Origin: Cloacimonetes bacterium UBA5284
GTDB lineage: Bacteria; Cloacimonadota; Cloacimonadia; Cloacimonadales; Cloacimonadaceae
Assembly: GCA_002410505.1 (NCBI GenBank)
Contig: DHSO01000024.1
Location: forward strand, 5,752-69,751
Length of the DNA: 64,000 nucleotides
Reading direction: 5' to 3'
In this document: positions 36,324 through 44,720 of the stretch, one piece after another
Position numbering within the stretch: position 1 is the stretch's first letter
Layout: every line of letters starts with the position of its first letter
Program-made: the position numbers and the translations under genes
Notes under the pieces: generated by a model
Seen by the model: the letters and a program-made list of their open reading frames with translations, nothing else
What the model was told of the DNA's origin: nothing
Database searches by the model: none

Positions 36324-39266
36324 ATGCGTATTGCGCTTACAGCCTTAATTTTCATTGCCCTTACGACGCCGATATTGGGGCAAACAGAGGGAGTACTGAT
36401 TGAAGATTTTGATAGCGGTTCAGTAGTCCTGAGTTCTTGGGCGGATGAAGATATACAGCCGGACGCCTGGACAGTGGACAATCAGAATACATATGCGCTA
36501 TCTCCATACTCATTGAAGCTGACCGGTAACTCCTGGAAACAGCAGTCAATCACTCCATTTTCCACTTTTCAAAATACTGTTATCGAACTTGCTGCTTACC
36601 ATGTCTCCACGGGCACAATCCGGGGCATTGGCTTTTCCGATGGCGAAAATGAACTTTTCTACAGCATCGCCGGTAGCCGGATTGCCGATCTGGAAGCATG
36701 GGTTCCGGTGTATCAGGGCTCGCAGCCCGGCAATGGCTGGAACTTGTATCGGCTACCTTTAGGCTCGGATTGGGAGAGCTTTTTCGGCTATTATCCCCAG
36801 ATAAATTCACTCATCTATGTGAACGATCTGGACGACAGCTCCACAAATCCCGTGTGGTTCGACAGCATCATAAACATCACCAACACCCTGCCCATCGCAC
36901 CTGTTGTCAGCATTTTTGCCGATATACCCACAATATCCGATCAACGCTATGTGGGAGTTCAATTCTCTACCCAGATCAACGATCCGGATAGCGATGTTTT
37001 CAGCTATTTCTGGAGCTTTGGCGATTCCCTATACAGCACCGAAGCCGCGCCCTATCATGTCTTTGATGTATATGATGCTCATCAGTATACGGTAACCTTG
37101 AGGCTCACAGACGAAAGCGGAAAACAAGGCTTTGCTGCCACGCAGATCAGCCCTGATCCCGGACCTAGCTCCCTGCCTTTGACCATGAATTTTGTGGGCG
37201 ACATCATGCTGGCAAGGCGTTATGATCTGCAGATAATTCCCTACGAAGGCATCGAATCCATCTTTCTGCCCACATACCCAATGCTGGGAGGAGGCGCGGA
37301 TGCCAGCATCGCAAATCTGGAAGTGGTACTGGCAGATACCGGTAGCCCCCACCCCACAAAATCAGTTGTGTATCGCGGCAATCCCAACAACGTGCAAGGC
37401 TTGGTGTACGCCGGCATCGAAAACGTGTGCCTGGCAAACAACCACACCCTGGATTACGGGTTGCCGGCGCTGAACCAAACTCGTTCCTTGCTGGCTGAAA
37501 ATGGCATCGGTCACAGCGGGGCAGGCGCTAATGCATACGAAGCTTATTTACCGTCATTCATCCACAAAAAGGGCATCAGCATCGCGCTGTTGCGCAGCAG
37601 CGACCGCACCGGGCAATACAACAATGCTCAACCCTTTCTGCATGCCGGGTTCGACAAAGAAGGATTTGCCTATATGACGCCCTATTACAACATGATGCAG
37701 CTGCAGGCTGTAGAAGGAATTGCAGATCTAAAGGTAATCGAGATGCATGCCGGCAGCGAGTATTCCACCGGCCCCGGCGAAGATTATGGCAAAAGCAACC
37801 CCTATATCTGCGACACTCAGGATGAAGACTATGCTTATCGCAGTGACGTGCCGCACCAATGGGATCGCGAGATACGCCACAGCGCCATCGACAATGGCGC
37901 CGATCTGGTGATAGTGCACCATCCCCACATCCTGCATGGTCTGGAGCTCTATCAAGGCAAGGTGATTGCCCATTCTTTGGGCAATTTTGTCTTTGATCTG
38001 GATTACCCCGAATGCATGTACTCCGCCATTCTCTACGTGGACGCTTATCCGGAAGGCTTCAAAAATCACTTCATAAAGCCGGTGTATATAGACAACTACA
38101 TCCCAAAGCCAGCCACCGGACAGCTGGGTATCCACATCCTGGACTACATCGCCATGAAAAGCCGTGAATTGGACACCATAGTCGCAGTAGACAAGCAGGA
38201 GTTGAAAGCCACTGTCCCCCTCGATCTTCAAGCTCTGGACGAACATACTCATCGCTTTTATCCTGATACTCCATGGGCGATGTATGAAGATGGATTTCAC
38301 AAGACCGCAGCCCACAAATTACCCAGATATGGCAGCATCAGCGCGCTAGAGTTTCCCGGTCCTGCAGAGGATGCTCAGATGCGCTTGGGCAGAGAGCTGG
38401 TCTGGTTTGGAAATTTCGAGGACGAAGGCTGTAGGCTCTGGGATGTGGCAGAGTATTCCGAAATCGCCATTGATGGAGCTCGCAGCGCCTCTTTTTCCGG
38501 ACTGGATACCAATCCTCAAACTGCCACAATCTCAAAAAAGATAAAGCTTTACGACAACCAAAGCGCTTTCACTTTGCACGGTTGGATTCGTACCAGAGAC
38601 ACGGTAAGTGCAAACATCACGATTCGCTGTTTCTCCTCCCGATCCTCAGGCTATCCCGTCAGCACAGAATCCATCACTGCAGACATCAGTGGAAATACAG
38701 ACTGGCAATCCTTTTACAAAGAGTTTTCCCTGCCCTCAAACGCATGGTATTTTGACATTCGTCTTTCATTTACCGGCAGTGGCTCCAGCCGCTCCAAAGC
38801 CTTTTTCGACAATGTGGGTCTGATCCAGTGGGAAGAATGGATGCCGCACGATCAAAATCTGATCGTTCATCCCAACGATTTCTATTGGTTCCAATTGCGC
38901 AGCTCGGAAGGGGTAAAATCCATCACTTGCCAGATCACCGAGACATCTCTAACCCCCACCAGGGACACTCAGCGCAAAGCCGGCAAGCCCCCCGCGCTGC
39001 CGGTTGTCATCTATCCCAATCCCTTCAAAGAGCAGACCAACATCAGTTTCGAAGCCTCCACTAAAAACCCTGGTCTGGTAAAAATATACAACATCAAAGG
39101 TCAGCTGGTACGCCGCCTCCATGATGAGTCGGGAGGATATGGACCTCGCAAGATTAGCTGGGACAGCAAAGATAGCAATGGCAATAGCGTCGCCTCCGGC
39201 CTGTATTTCTTCAGGATAGAATCCGGTGATCGCGTCAGCACTCGCAAGGCTATCTTATTGAAGTAA
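36324..39266 (+). CDS. Large secreted CapA-family protein with PKD and sorting domains
   Basis: 980 residues from the ATG at 36324, which has GGAGG 5 nt upstream; an earlier frame start would bury the signal peptide (IALTALIFIALTTPILG). After an N-terminal beta-sandwich (about 25-190) comes a PKD-like domain (SFGDSLYSTEAAPYHVF), then a CapA/PGA_cap metallophosphatase-like domain (about 290-600): FVGDIMLARRYD, NLEVVLADTGSPHP, LANNHTLDYG, MHAGSEYS and HHPHILHGLELYQGK. A carbohydrate-binding-like sandwich (about 705-840) and a FlgD/T9SS-type tail (YPNPFKEQTNISF ... ASGLYFFRIESGD) follow. CapA relatives act in poly-gamma-glutamate capsule production; here it is probably a secreted surface enzyme. 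Confidence 0.88.
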   Translation: MRIALTALIFIALTTPILGQTEGVLIEDFDSGSVVLSSWADEDIQPDAWTVDNQNTYALSPYSLKLTGNSWKQQSITPFSTFQNTVIELAAYHVSTGTIRGIGFSDGENELFYSIAGSRIADLEAWVPVYQGSQPGNGWNLYRLPLGSDWESFFGYYPQINSLIYVNDLDDSSTNPVWFDSIINITNTLPIAPVVSIFADIPTISDQRYVGVQFSTQINDPDSDVFSYFWSFGDSLYSTEAAPYHVFDVYDAHQYTVTLRLTDESGKQGFAATQISPDPGPSSLPLTMNFVGDIMLARRYDLQIIPYEGIESIFLPTYPMLGGGADASIANLEVVLADTGSPHPTKSVVYRGNPNNVQGLVYAGIENVCLANNHTLDYGLPALNQTRSLLAENGIGHSGAGANAYEAYLPSFIHKKGISIALLRSSDRTGQYNNAQPFLHAGFDKEGFAYMTPYYNMMQLQAVEGIADLKVIEMHAGSEYSTGPGEDYGKSNPYICDTQDEDYAYRSDVPHQWDREIRHSAIDNGADLVIVHHPHILHGLELYQGKVIAHSLGNFVFDLDYPECMYSAILYVDAYPEGFKNHFIKPVYIDNYIPKPATGQLGIHILDYIAMKSRELDTIVAVDKQELKATVPLDLQALDEHTHRFYPDTPWAMYEDGFHKTAAHKLPRYGSISALEFPGPAEDAQMRLGRELVWFGNFEDEGCRLWDVAEYSEIAIDGARSASFSGLDTNPQTATISKKIKLYDNQSAFTLHGWIRTRDTVSANITIRCFSSRSSGYPVSTESITADISGNTDWQSFYKEFSLPSNAWYFDIRLSFTGSGSSRSKAFFDNVGLIQWEEWMPHDQNLIVHPNDFYWFQLRSSEGVKSITCQITETSLTPTRDTQRKAGKPPALPVVIYPNPFKEQTNISFEASTKNPGLVKIYNIKGQLVRRLHDESGGYGPRKISWDSKDSNGNSVASGLYFFRIESGDRVSTRKAILLK

Positions 39267-39417
39267 CCTTACTTTGATTCAGATATTCCGATATCTTTTC
39301 GATCAATACATCCTTATCGACGGGTTTGAAGAGCACATCATCCATACCTGCCTCCCAACAAAGCTCCCGGTCTCTTACCGTAGCATGTAGCATGTAGAAT
39401 TTGTAGATTGTCCAAGT
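39250..39417 (-). pseudogene. Response-regulator receiver-domain remnant
   Basis: The minus strand between in-frame stops encodes the end of a receiver domain: HATVRDRELCWEAGMDDVLF, then KPVDKDVLIEKISEYLNQSK. This matches the beta5-alpha5 part with the conserved Lys-Pro of hybrid kinases or response regulators. The Asp-containing first two thirds are missing and the frame runs into the 3' end of the CapA-like gene on the other strand. It is a fragment of a lost gene. Confidence 0.7.
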
Positions 39418-39459
39418 TCATCCTTTTCACCCTGTATTCATTGCGTCCATCACTTCTTT

Positions 39460-39508
39460 ATCAAGCCTTCATCAAGCGTTAATTATTAACGCTTGATGAA
39501 GGCTTGAT
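39460..39508. repeat. Perfect 49-bp palindrome
   Basis: Two 24-bp arms with a single central base, built from nested TCAAG and CATCAAGC units; the centre is GTTAATTATTAAC. A further partial copy CTTGATTAAC follows 7 nt later. No T-run follows on either strand, so it is not an ordinary terminator. It lies in the 551-bp gap between the CapA-like gene and the acyl-CoA dehydrogenase. The remainder of the gap (39509-39749) shows no gene. Confidence 0.85.
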
Positions 39509-39749
39509 GACTACTTGATTAACAGTGTCAAAAGAGGTGACAGGGAGACCTTGAAAACTGCCGATTCTGCAGAGAGATTGGCGTGTCACCCTTTTAAGTA
39601 TACAGGCTAATCCCTGAAAATCCTGTCCCCATGTCACTTTGTCACTATTCAGACAGCCCTAAAGAGCTCCAAACCCTCAGAAAGGCCGGGTAGAGCTCAA
39701 AACAAGAACAGCCGGGATCCAAAACCAGGAATGCAAAATCATTTTGGGC

Positions 39750-39755
39750 TTGACA
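39750..39755 (+). promoter_or_regulatory. Candidate -35 of the acyl-CoA dehydrogenase operon
   Basis: TTGACA stands 62 nt before the ATG. The expected -10 position is GATGATACT-like and weak. GGAG lies 6 nt before the start codon. Confidence 0.35.
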
Positions 39756-39817
39756 TATATAGGCTCTGTACCGGATGATACTCAGCATATAAATGATAGT
39801 AACAACAGGAGATACAC

Positions 39818-40963
39818 ATGGATTACTTTTTGAGTGACGATCAATTGGAAATGCAAGAAATAGCTCGCAGAATAGCGAATGAAAAGATGAAACCCCTGTC
39901 CGAACACTATGACCAGGAAGGGATATTCCCCTGGGATATCGTGGAGGTGATGCGTCAGAGCGACCTCTTTGCCATCCTGATCCCCGAAGAATATGACGGC
40001 ATCAGCGGCAAAGTAATGGATCTGGCTGTTGTCACAGAAGAGCTTTGCGCCGTGGACGCCGGCATAGCCCTGGCTTTTGGGGCAACCGGACTGGGCATGT
40101 ATCCCATCCTCATCGCAGGAAACGAAGAGCAGAAACAAAAGTATCTGCCTATCATCGCCGCGGGTGAACAGCTTGCAGCATTCGCCCTCACCGAAGCCAA
40201 CGCCGGCAGCGATGCCGGAGCCATCGAAACCACTGCTCGCAAGGAAGGAGATTACTACATCCTGAATGGCACCAAACAGTGGATCACAAACGGTGGCGAG
40301 GCAGGCATATACACAGTGTTTGCCATGACGGACAAGACCAAAGGGGCTAGAGGCTGTTCCTGCTTCATCGTGGAAAAAGATACTCCCGGCTTCACCTTCG
40401 GAAAAAAAGAAAACAAGATGGGCATCCGATCCAGTGCCACTCGCGAACTGATCTTCGAAGATTGCAAAGTTCCCGCGGAAAACCTGTTGGGACGTGAAGG
40501 TACAGGATTCATCACTGCCATGAAGGTCTTCGACAAATCCCGCCCCATGGTTGGATCTCAAGCCGTCGGCATTGCTCGCGGCGCCTTTGAAGCTGCAGCC
40601 CGCTATTCCAAAGAACGCCAGCAATTTGGCAAACCGATCTCCAGTTTCCAGGCCATTCAATTTATGTTGGCAGATATGGCCACGCAGATCGAAGCAGCAC
40701 GCGCACTGGTATTTCAAACGGCGAAGATGGTGGACGCGGGCGTGAAGAACTATGCCAAGGAAAGTGCCATGTGCAAATACTTTGCAAGCGATGTGGCCAT
40801 GAAAGTGACCACCGATGCCGTGCAGATTTTGGGCGGATATGGCTATATGAAAGAATACCCAGTGGAAAAGATGATGCGAGATGCCAAGATCTTGCAGATC
40901 TACGAAGGAACCAACCAGATTCAACGGTCCATAGTAGCCGCCAATCTCCTCAAAGAGTTCTAA
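39818..40963 (+). CDS. Acyl-CoA dehydrogenase
   Basis: 381 residues, full-length FAD enzyme. The helical N-terminal domain starts at LSDDQLEMQEIARRIANEKM; FAD/substrate strands are FALTEANAGSDAG and YILNGTKQWITNGGEAGIY; the C-terminal signature QIEAARALVF and the catalytic-base region ILQIYEGTNQIQRSIVA (Glu) are present. It oxidises short-chain acyl-CoA (butyryl-type) or, in anaerobes, acts in the reductive direction. No EtfAB genes are next to it. The next gene begins 2 nt after the stop. Confidence 0.94.
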   Translation: MDYFLSDDQLEMQEIARRIANEKMKPLSEHYDQEGIFPWDIVEVMRQSDLFAILIPEEYDGISGKVMDLAVVTEELCAVDAGIALAFGATGLGMYPILIAGNEEQKQKYLPIIAAGEQLAAFALTEANAGSDAGAIETTARKEGDYYILNGTKQWITNGGEAGIYTVFAMTDKTKGARGCSCFIVEKDTPGFTFGKKENKMGIRSSATRELIFEDCKVPAENLLGREGTGFITAMKVFDKSRPMVGSQAVGIARGAFEAAARYSKERQQFGKPISSFQAIQFMLADMATQIEAARALVFQTAKMVDAGVKNYAKESAMCKYFASDVAMKVTTDAVQILGGYGYMKEYPVEKMMRDAKILQIYEGTNQIQRSIVAANLLKEF

Positions 40964-40965
40964 AT

Positions 40966-41301
40966 ATGCACGATTGGATCCAGGAATTACCCGTGGCGAT
41001 CACTGTCTGCGATAAAGACGCCATCGTGATCGAGATGAACGACAAGGCGGCGCTCACAAATGCTGCCCATGGCGGTAAAGAACTGATCGGACACAGTTTA
41101 TACGATTGTCATCAGGCTCGCAGTATCGAGATTATCCGGCAAATGCTGGCCGATGGAAAGCCAAATACTTATACTATAGACAAAGCCGGTCAGAAAAAAC
41201 TGATCCATCAACAACCCTGGTTCAAGGACGGCAAGATAGCGGGATTGGTGGAGTTTTCCATCGTACTTCCCGCCGATATGCCGCATTACTTCCGTGGCTA
41301 A
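40966..41301 (+). CDS. Small stand-alone PAS-domain protein
   Basis: 111 residues from ATG at 40966, 2 nt after the dehydrogenase stop. ELPVAITVCDKDAIVIEMND is the beta-strand pair of a PAS fold, followed by GKELIGHSLYDCH, an alpha helix, then QQPWFKDGKIAGLVEFSIVL. There is no effector domain. It may bind a small ligand or partner with a regulator encoded elsewhere; its position suggests co-expression with acyl-CoA dehydrogenase and queH. It overlaps queH by 8 nt. Confidence 0.82.
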   Translation: MHDWIQELPVAITVCDKDAIVIEMNDKAALTNAAHGGKELIGHSLYDCHQARSIEIIRQMLADGKPNTYTIDKAGQKKLIHQQPWFKDGKIAGLVEFSIVLPADMPHYFRG

Positions 41302-41848
41302 AATACTAATACACACTTGCTGCGCGCCCTGCCTCATCGCGCCTTATACACGTTTGAAAGAGGCAGGGCATCAGCTTGCCGCTTTTTGGTACAATCCCAA
41401 TATTCATCCGCTTTTGGAATACCGAAAACGCCGGGATACTCTGCGGGATTTTGCTGCCAAAGAAGGTTTTCCCCTATTTGAGCAGGACGACTATGGTTTG
41501 GTGGAATTTCTCCAAAACACACTGGACAGAATCGATGAACGCTGCGAATACTGTTATACCACCCGGCTGGAGGCCTGTGCTCAGCGCGCGGGACAGGAAG
41601 GCTATGAAGCGTTCAGCACCACGCTTTTGTACAGTCGCTACCAAAAGCACGACCGCATCATCGAGATCTGCGAGGAATTGGCCCGGCGCTACCATCTGAG
41701 CTTCTTTTATGAAGATTGGCGCCAGCTCTGGCAGGAAGGCATCCGGCTTTCCAAAGCAGCCGGCATGTACCGCCAGCAATATTGCGGTTGCATATTCAGC
41801 GAAAAGGAACGTTACAGTGAGCAAATACGAAGAAATAAACTTAAGTGA
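41294..41848 (+). CDS. queH: Epoxyqueuosine reductase QueH
   Basis: 184 residues, GTG start at 41294. HTCCAPC near the N-terminus, the second Cys pair in RCEYCYTTRLEACA and YCGCIF close to the C-terminus are the metal/Fe-S ligands of QueH, which reduces epoxyqueuosine to queuosine in tRNA and replaces QueG in many anaerobes. The family (formerly DUF208) is usually about 180-200 residues. It overlaps the next gene by 32 nt. Confidence 0.93.
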   Translation: MAKILIHTCCAPCLIAPYTRLKEAGHQLAAFWYNPNIHPLLEYRKRRDTLRDFAAKEGFPLFEQDDYGLVEFLQNTLDRIDERCEYCYTTRLEACAQRAGQEGYEAFSTTLLYSRYQKHDRIIEICEELARRYHLSFFYEDWRQLWQEGIRLSKAAGMYRQQYCGCIFSEKERYSEQIRRNKLK

Positions 41849-42749
41849 ACTGAAAGTATATTCCGTGGAAGATCGCTACAGCAAGGTGGATCTGTCGCTA
41901 TTTGCGCAAAAGGGACCGGTAGACACAGCGCAGCTATTGGATAGCTTGCCCCAAATCCTAAGCGCTAAAGACCTCAAAGAGCTGGTTGCTTCATGTCGGG
42001 CGGCAAAAGCAAAAGGAAAAGCCATCATCATCGGCATGGGCGGCCACGTGATCAAATGCGGTCTTGCCCCTTTGATCATAGAACTGATGGAAGCGGGCTA
42101 TGTATCTGCCATCGCTGTGAATGGCTCGGTAATAATCCACGATTTTGAGATCGCCTTTTGGGGAGCTACTTCCGAGGATGTTTCGCAGGCTTTGGCAGAC
42201 GGATCTTTCGGCCTGGCATTTGAAACCTGTCACAACATCAACAGCTGCATCACAAAAGCCTCGCAAGAGGGGCTTGGTCTTGGTGAAGGCATCGGACGGG
42301 AAATCCTGGAGCACGCGCCCAATAAAGAGCTTTCTGTGCTGGGAATGGCATACAAGCACAATATCCCCGTTACCGTGCACGTGGCTATCGGCACCGATAT
42401 CATCCATCAAACACCCTGCGCAGACGGCAAAGCCATCGGAGATTGTTCTCTAAGAGATTTCCGGATTCTGGCGCGATGTATCAGAGAACTCAACGACGGT
42501 GGAGTGTATCTCAATTTCGGATCTGCGGTGATTTTGCCGGAAGTGTTTCTAAAAGCGCTGAATCTGGCGCGCAATATCTATAAAGACGTGAAAGATTTCA
42601 CTTGCGCCGTGTTCGACATGAATCGCCACTACCGTGCCCTGGTGAATGTGGCACAACGCCCCGTGGAAACAGGCGGGAAGGGATACTATTTCATTGGGCA
42701 ACACGAGCTGCTGTTGCCCCTGTTGATCAAATCCATCCTATATAGTTGA
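41817..42749 (+). CDS. Deoxyhypusine-synthase-like protein
   Basis: 310 residues from GTG at 41817, 9 nt after AAGGA; longer in-frame extensions only copy queH sequence. A Rossmann-like body carries IIGMGGHVIKCGLAPLIIEL, VSAIAVNGSVIIHDFEIAFW and GATSEDVSQALADGSFG, which resemble DHS-family NAD-binding segments. Bacteria lack eIF5A, and bacterial DHS relatives act on polyamines or unknown substrates, so I assign only the family. No catalytic Lys is confidently located. It overlaps queH and the AOR-type gene's alternative start. Confidence 0.6.
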   Translation: MSKYEEINLSELKVYSVEDRYSKVDLSLFAQKGPVDTAQLLDSLPQILSAKDLKELVASCRAAKAKGKAIIIGMGGHVIKCGLAPLIIELMEAGYVSAIAVNGSVIIHDFEIAFWGATSEDVSQALADGSFGLAFETCHNINSCITKASQEGLGLGEGIGREILEHAPNKELSVLGMAYKHNIPVTVHVAIGTDIIHQTPCADGKAIGDCSLRDFRILARCIRELNDGGVYLNFGSAVILPEVFLKALNLARNIYKDVKDFTCAVFDMNRHYRALVNVAQRPVETGGKGYYFIGQHELLLPLLIKSILYS

Positions 42750-42760
42750 ATGGAGGATTA

Positions 42761-44623
42761 TTGAGTCATTTTCTCAAGGCATTGATTGTAGACGCCGCCA
42801 CAGGCTTTTATCGGATCCGGCGCTATCCACTGGGTGATTTTTTCGGACCGGTGGATCTGGGTTTGCATCTTTCGGGCAAATACAACTCTCTAAACATCGG
42901 GGCAGGTCTGCTTGCCGGCTCCATCTTTCCCGGTTCAAACCGGCTTATTTTTACCGGATTCTCCCCTTCCTGGGGCGGTTTCTATATCTCCAGCATGGGC
43001 GGTGCGGGGCTGGTCTTCGACAACCTGGGCATCAACCTCATCTCAATCATCGGAAAATCCCCAAATCCCGCCGTTATGGTGTTGAACCGCAAGCACGGCG
43101 AGGAGATCGAGCTGGACATGGATCCCGTAAATGAAGAATTGATCTGGCAGAAGGACGGGGTCTACTCCATGATGCAGAGAGTGCATGAGGCATATAAAGA
43201 CCGCTATGAAAACGATCCCAGAATTTTGGCGGTAGGCCCCGCTGCAAAATACAGTGATATCGGCGGAATCGTATCCGTGCCCATCAAAGACAGTAAACTG
43301 AGCCATATTGACACTTGGGCAGGCCGAGGCGGCTTTGGTTCCAAACTCTTTCAGCAACACGGCATCTGCGCCATCATCTATGGTGGCACTCATATCGACG
43401 AGGACTTTCGGGATCGCAAGGTAGCGGACGAATGGTTCCAAACCCGCTACGAGCAAAAGATGGTGGCCAAAGATATGGAAGCCACCCAAAAATACCGCTT
43501 CGATCCGAAGGTGGACACCGGCGGTACTTTCGGCGTAAATTTCAATAACAATGCCGAGCGCCTCCTGGCTTTCAACTATCGCAGCATATACTGGCAGGAT
43601 AGCGAGCGTAAAGCCTTCCATCAGAAGCATATCCGCGAACATTATCTGAAACAATTCAATACCGAAACCATAATCCCCAAAAAGCAGCAAACCTGCGGGG
43701 AACCCTGTGTGGCAGTGTGCAAGAAGTATGAAGGCATATACAAAAAGGATTACGAACCCTACCAAAGCCTGGGACCACTCTGCGGGATATTCGATCAACG
43801 CGCTGCTGAAAAGCTGTGTCACAAAGCGGACAGCCTTGGTTTTGACGCCATCTCCGTAGGGGGATTTGTGGCCTGGCTCCTGGATTGTCTGGACAGCGGC
43901 AAGATCTTGAAGGAGGAGCTGGGAGTGGATGATCTGCCCCGGTGGGACGCCGCAAACTTCCACACCGTGAACGACTCCATGCACAACGCGGATTTGGGCT
44001 GTGCCTTACTGGACAATATGATTGGACCTTCGCCCGGGATCGACCTGCGGGAAGGAGCCCGCAAATATGCCCGCCGCCTATCCCGCGCGAAGCAGGACGC
44101 CATTATGGATAGCTTTGTGTTCAATTCCTTCGGTCGCCGCGGCTGGATGGTGCCAAATCAGTATTGGACTCCCGGTGTGCTTTCGCCCATGCCGGCCATG
44201 GGCAGATACTATATGTATTATGGCGATCAATACGTTAGCCCTCGCTATCTGGGCAAAGTGAATGCGGACAGGATGAAGACAGAGCTGATGCTGGACAATC
44301 TGGGCGTCTGCCGTTTCCATCGTGCCTGGGCGGAGGAAATGCTGCCTGAGATCATCCGTGAGCTGTTTGGTCTGCACAAAGAATTTGAACTGAATTGTCA
44401 CATCACGGCGCGGCGGATAAATTGCCGCAATGCCTCGGTTTTTTGGGAATCTGAACGTAGTATCGACTATGTGCATCAGGCGCTGCTAAAAATGGCATGC
44501 CAGCAAAACGATGATGATCTGAGACATTGGCTTATGCGTTTTGCCGAAGACAAAAAAGCAGCTGCATTCGATTTCTGGTACGAAATTCGCAAAGGTATAG
44601 ACGAGAGTCTGCAGGAATTGTAG
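42761..44623 (+). CDS. Aldehyde:ferredoxin oxidoreductase family tungsten enzyme
   Basis: About 620 residues. I choose TTG at 42761, with GGAGG 4 nt before; a TTG at 42746 overlaps the previous stop. The N-terminal KALIVDAATG and GGFYISSMGGAGLVF stretch fit the tungstopterin-binding domain. Cluster ligands appear as CGEPCVAVC (C-x3-C-x3-C, about 330), with SLGPLCGIFD matching the family's GPxCG motif and a C-terminal LGVCRFH. The enzyme oxidises aldehydes with ferredoxin. Substrate subclass is unclear. Next to the Rnf operon it could supply reduced ferredoxin. Confidence 0.88.
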   Translation: MSHFLKALIVDAATGFYRIRRYPLGDFFGPVDLGLHLSGKYNSLNIGAGLLAGSIFPGSNRLIFTGFSPSWGGFYISSMGGAGLVFDNLGINLISIIGKSPNPAVMVLNRKHGEEIELDMDPVNEELIWQKDGVYSMMQRVHEAYKDRYENDPRILAVGPAAKYSDIGGIVSVPIKDSKLSHIDTWAGRGGFGSKLFQQHGICAIIYGGTHIDEDFRDRKVADEWFQTRYEQKMVAKDMEATQKYRFDPKVDTGGTFGVNFNNNAERLLAFNYRSIYWQDSERKAFHQKHIREHYLKQFNTETIIPKKQQTCGEPCVAVCKKYEGIYKKDYEPYQSLGPLCGIFDQRAAEKLCHKADSLGFDAISVGGFVAWLLDCLDSGKILKEELGVDDLPRWDAANFHTVNDSMHNADLGCALLDNMIGPSPGIDLREGARKYARRLSRAKQDAIMDSFVFNSFGRRGWMVPNQYWTPGVLSPMPAMGRYYMYYGDQYVSPRYLGKVNADRMKTELMLDNLGVCRFHRAWAEEMLPEIIRELFGLHKEFELNCHITARRINCRNASVFWESERSIDYVHQALLKMACQQNDDDLRHWLMRFAEDKKAAAFDFWYEIRKGIDESLQEL

Positions 44624-44720
44624 CTCACAAATTATAAAAAAACCTTGCCAAATCTGAGGATTTCAGAAAAGTGGCAAAAAATCATATTGGGCTTTGTTTT
44701 CGAAGCCTGTGGGAGAGTGA

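Noticed and set aside
39460..39508. Palindrome as a terminator of the CapA-like gene
   Set aside because: No T-run follows on either strand and it is about 190 bp after the stop codon.
39782..40924. 380-codon open frame antisense to acyl-CoA dehydrogenase
   Set aside because: It mirrors the well-supported dehydrogenase frame; its translation is rich in His, Gly and Phe with no family features and it has no ribosome site.
41709..41816. Earlier start for the deoxyhypusine-synthase-like gene
   Set aside because: The extension is queH in another frame, while GTG at 41817 has a suitable ribosome site.
43043..43984. 313-codon open frame antisense to the AOR-type gene
   Set aside because: Shadow of a conserved gene on the other strand, with no domain of its own.
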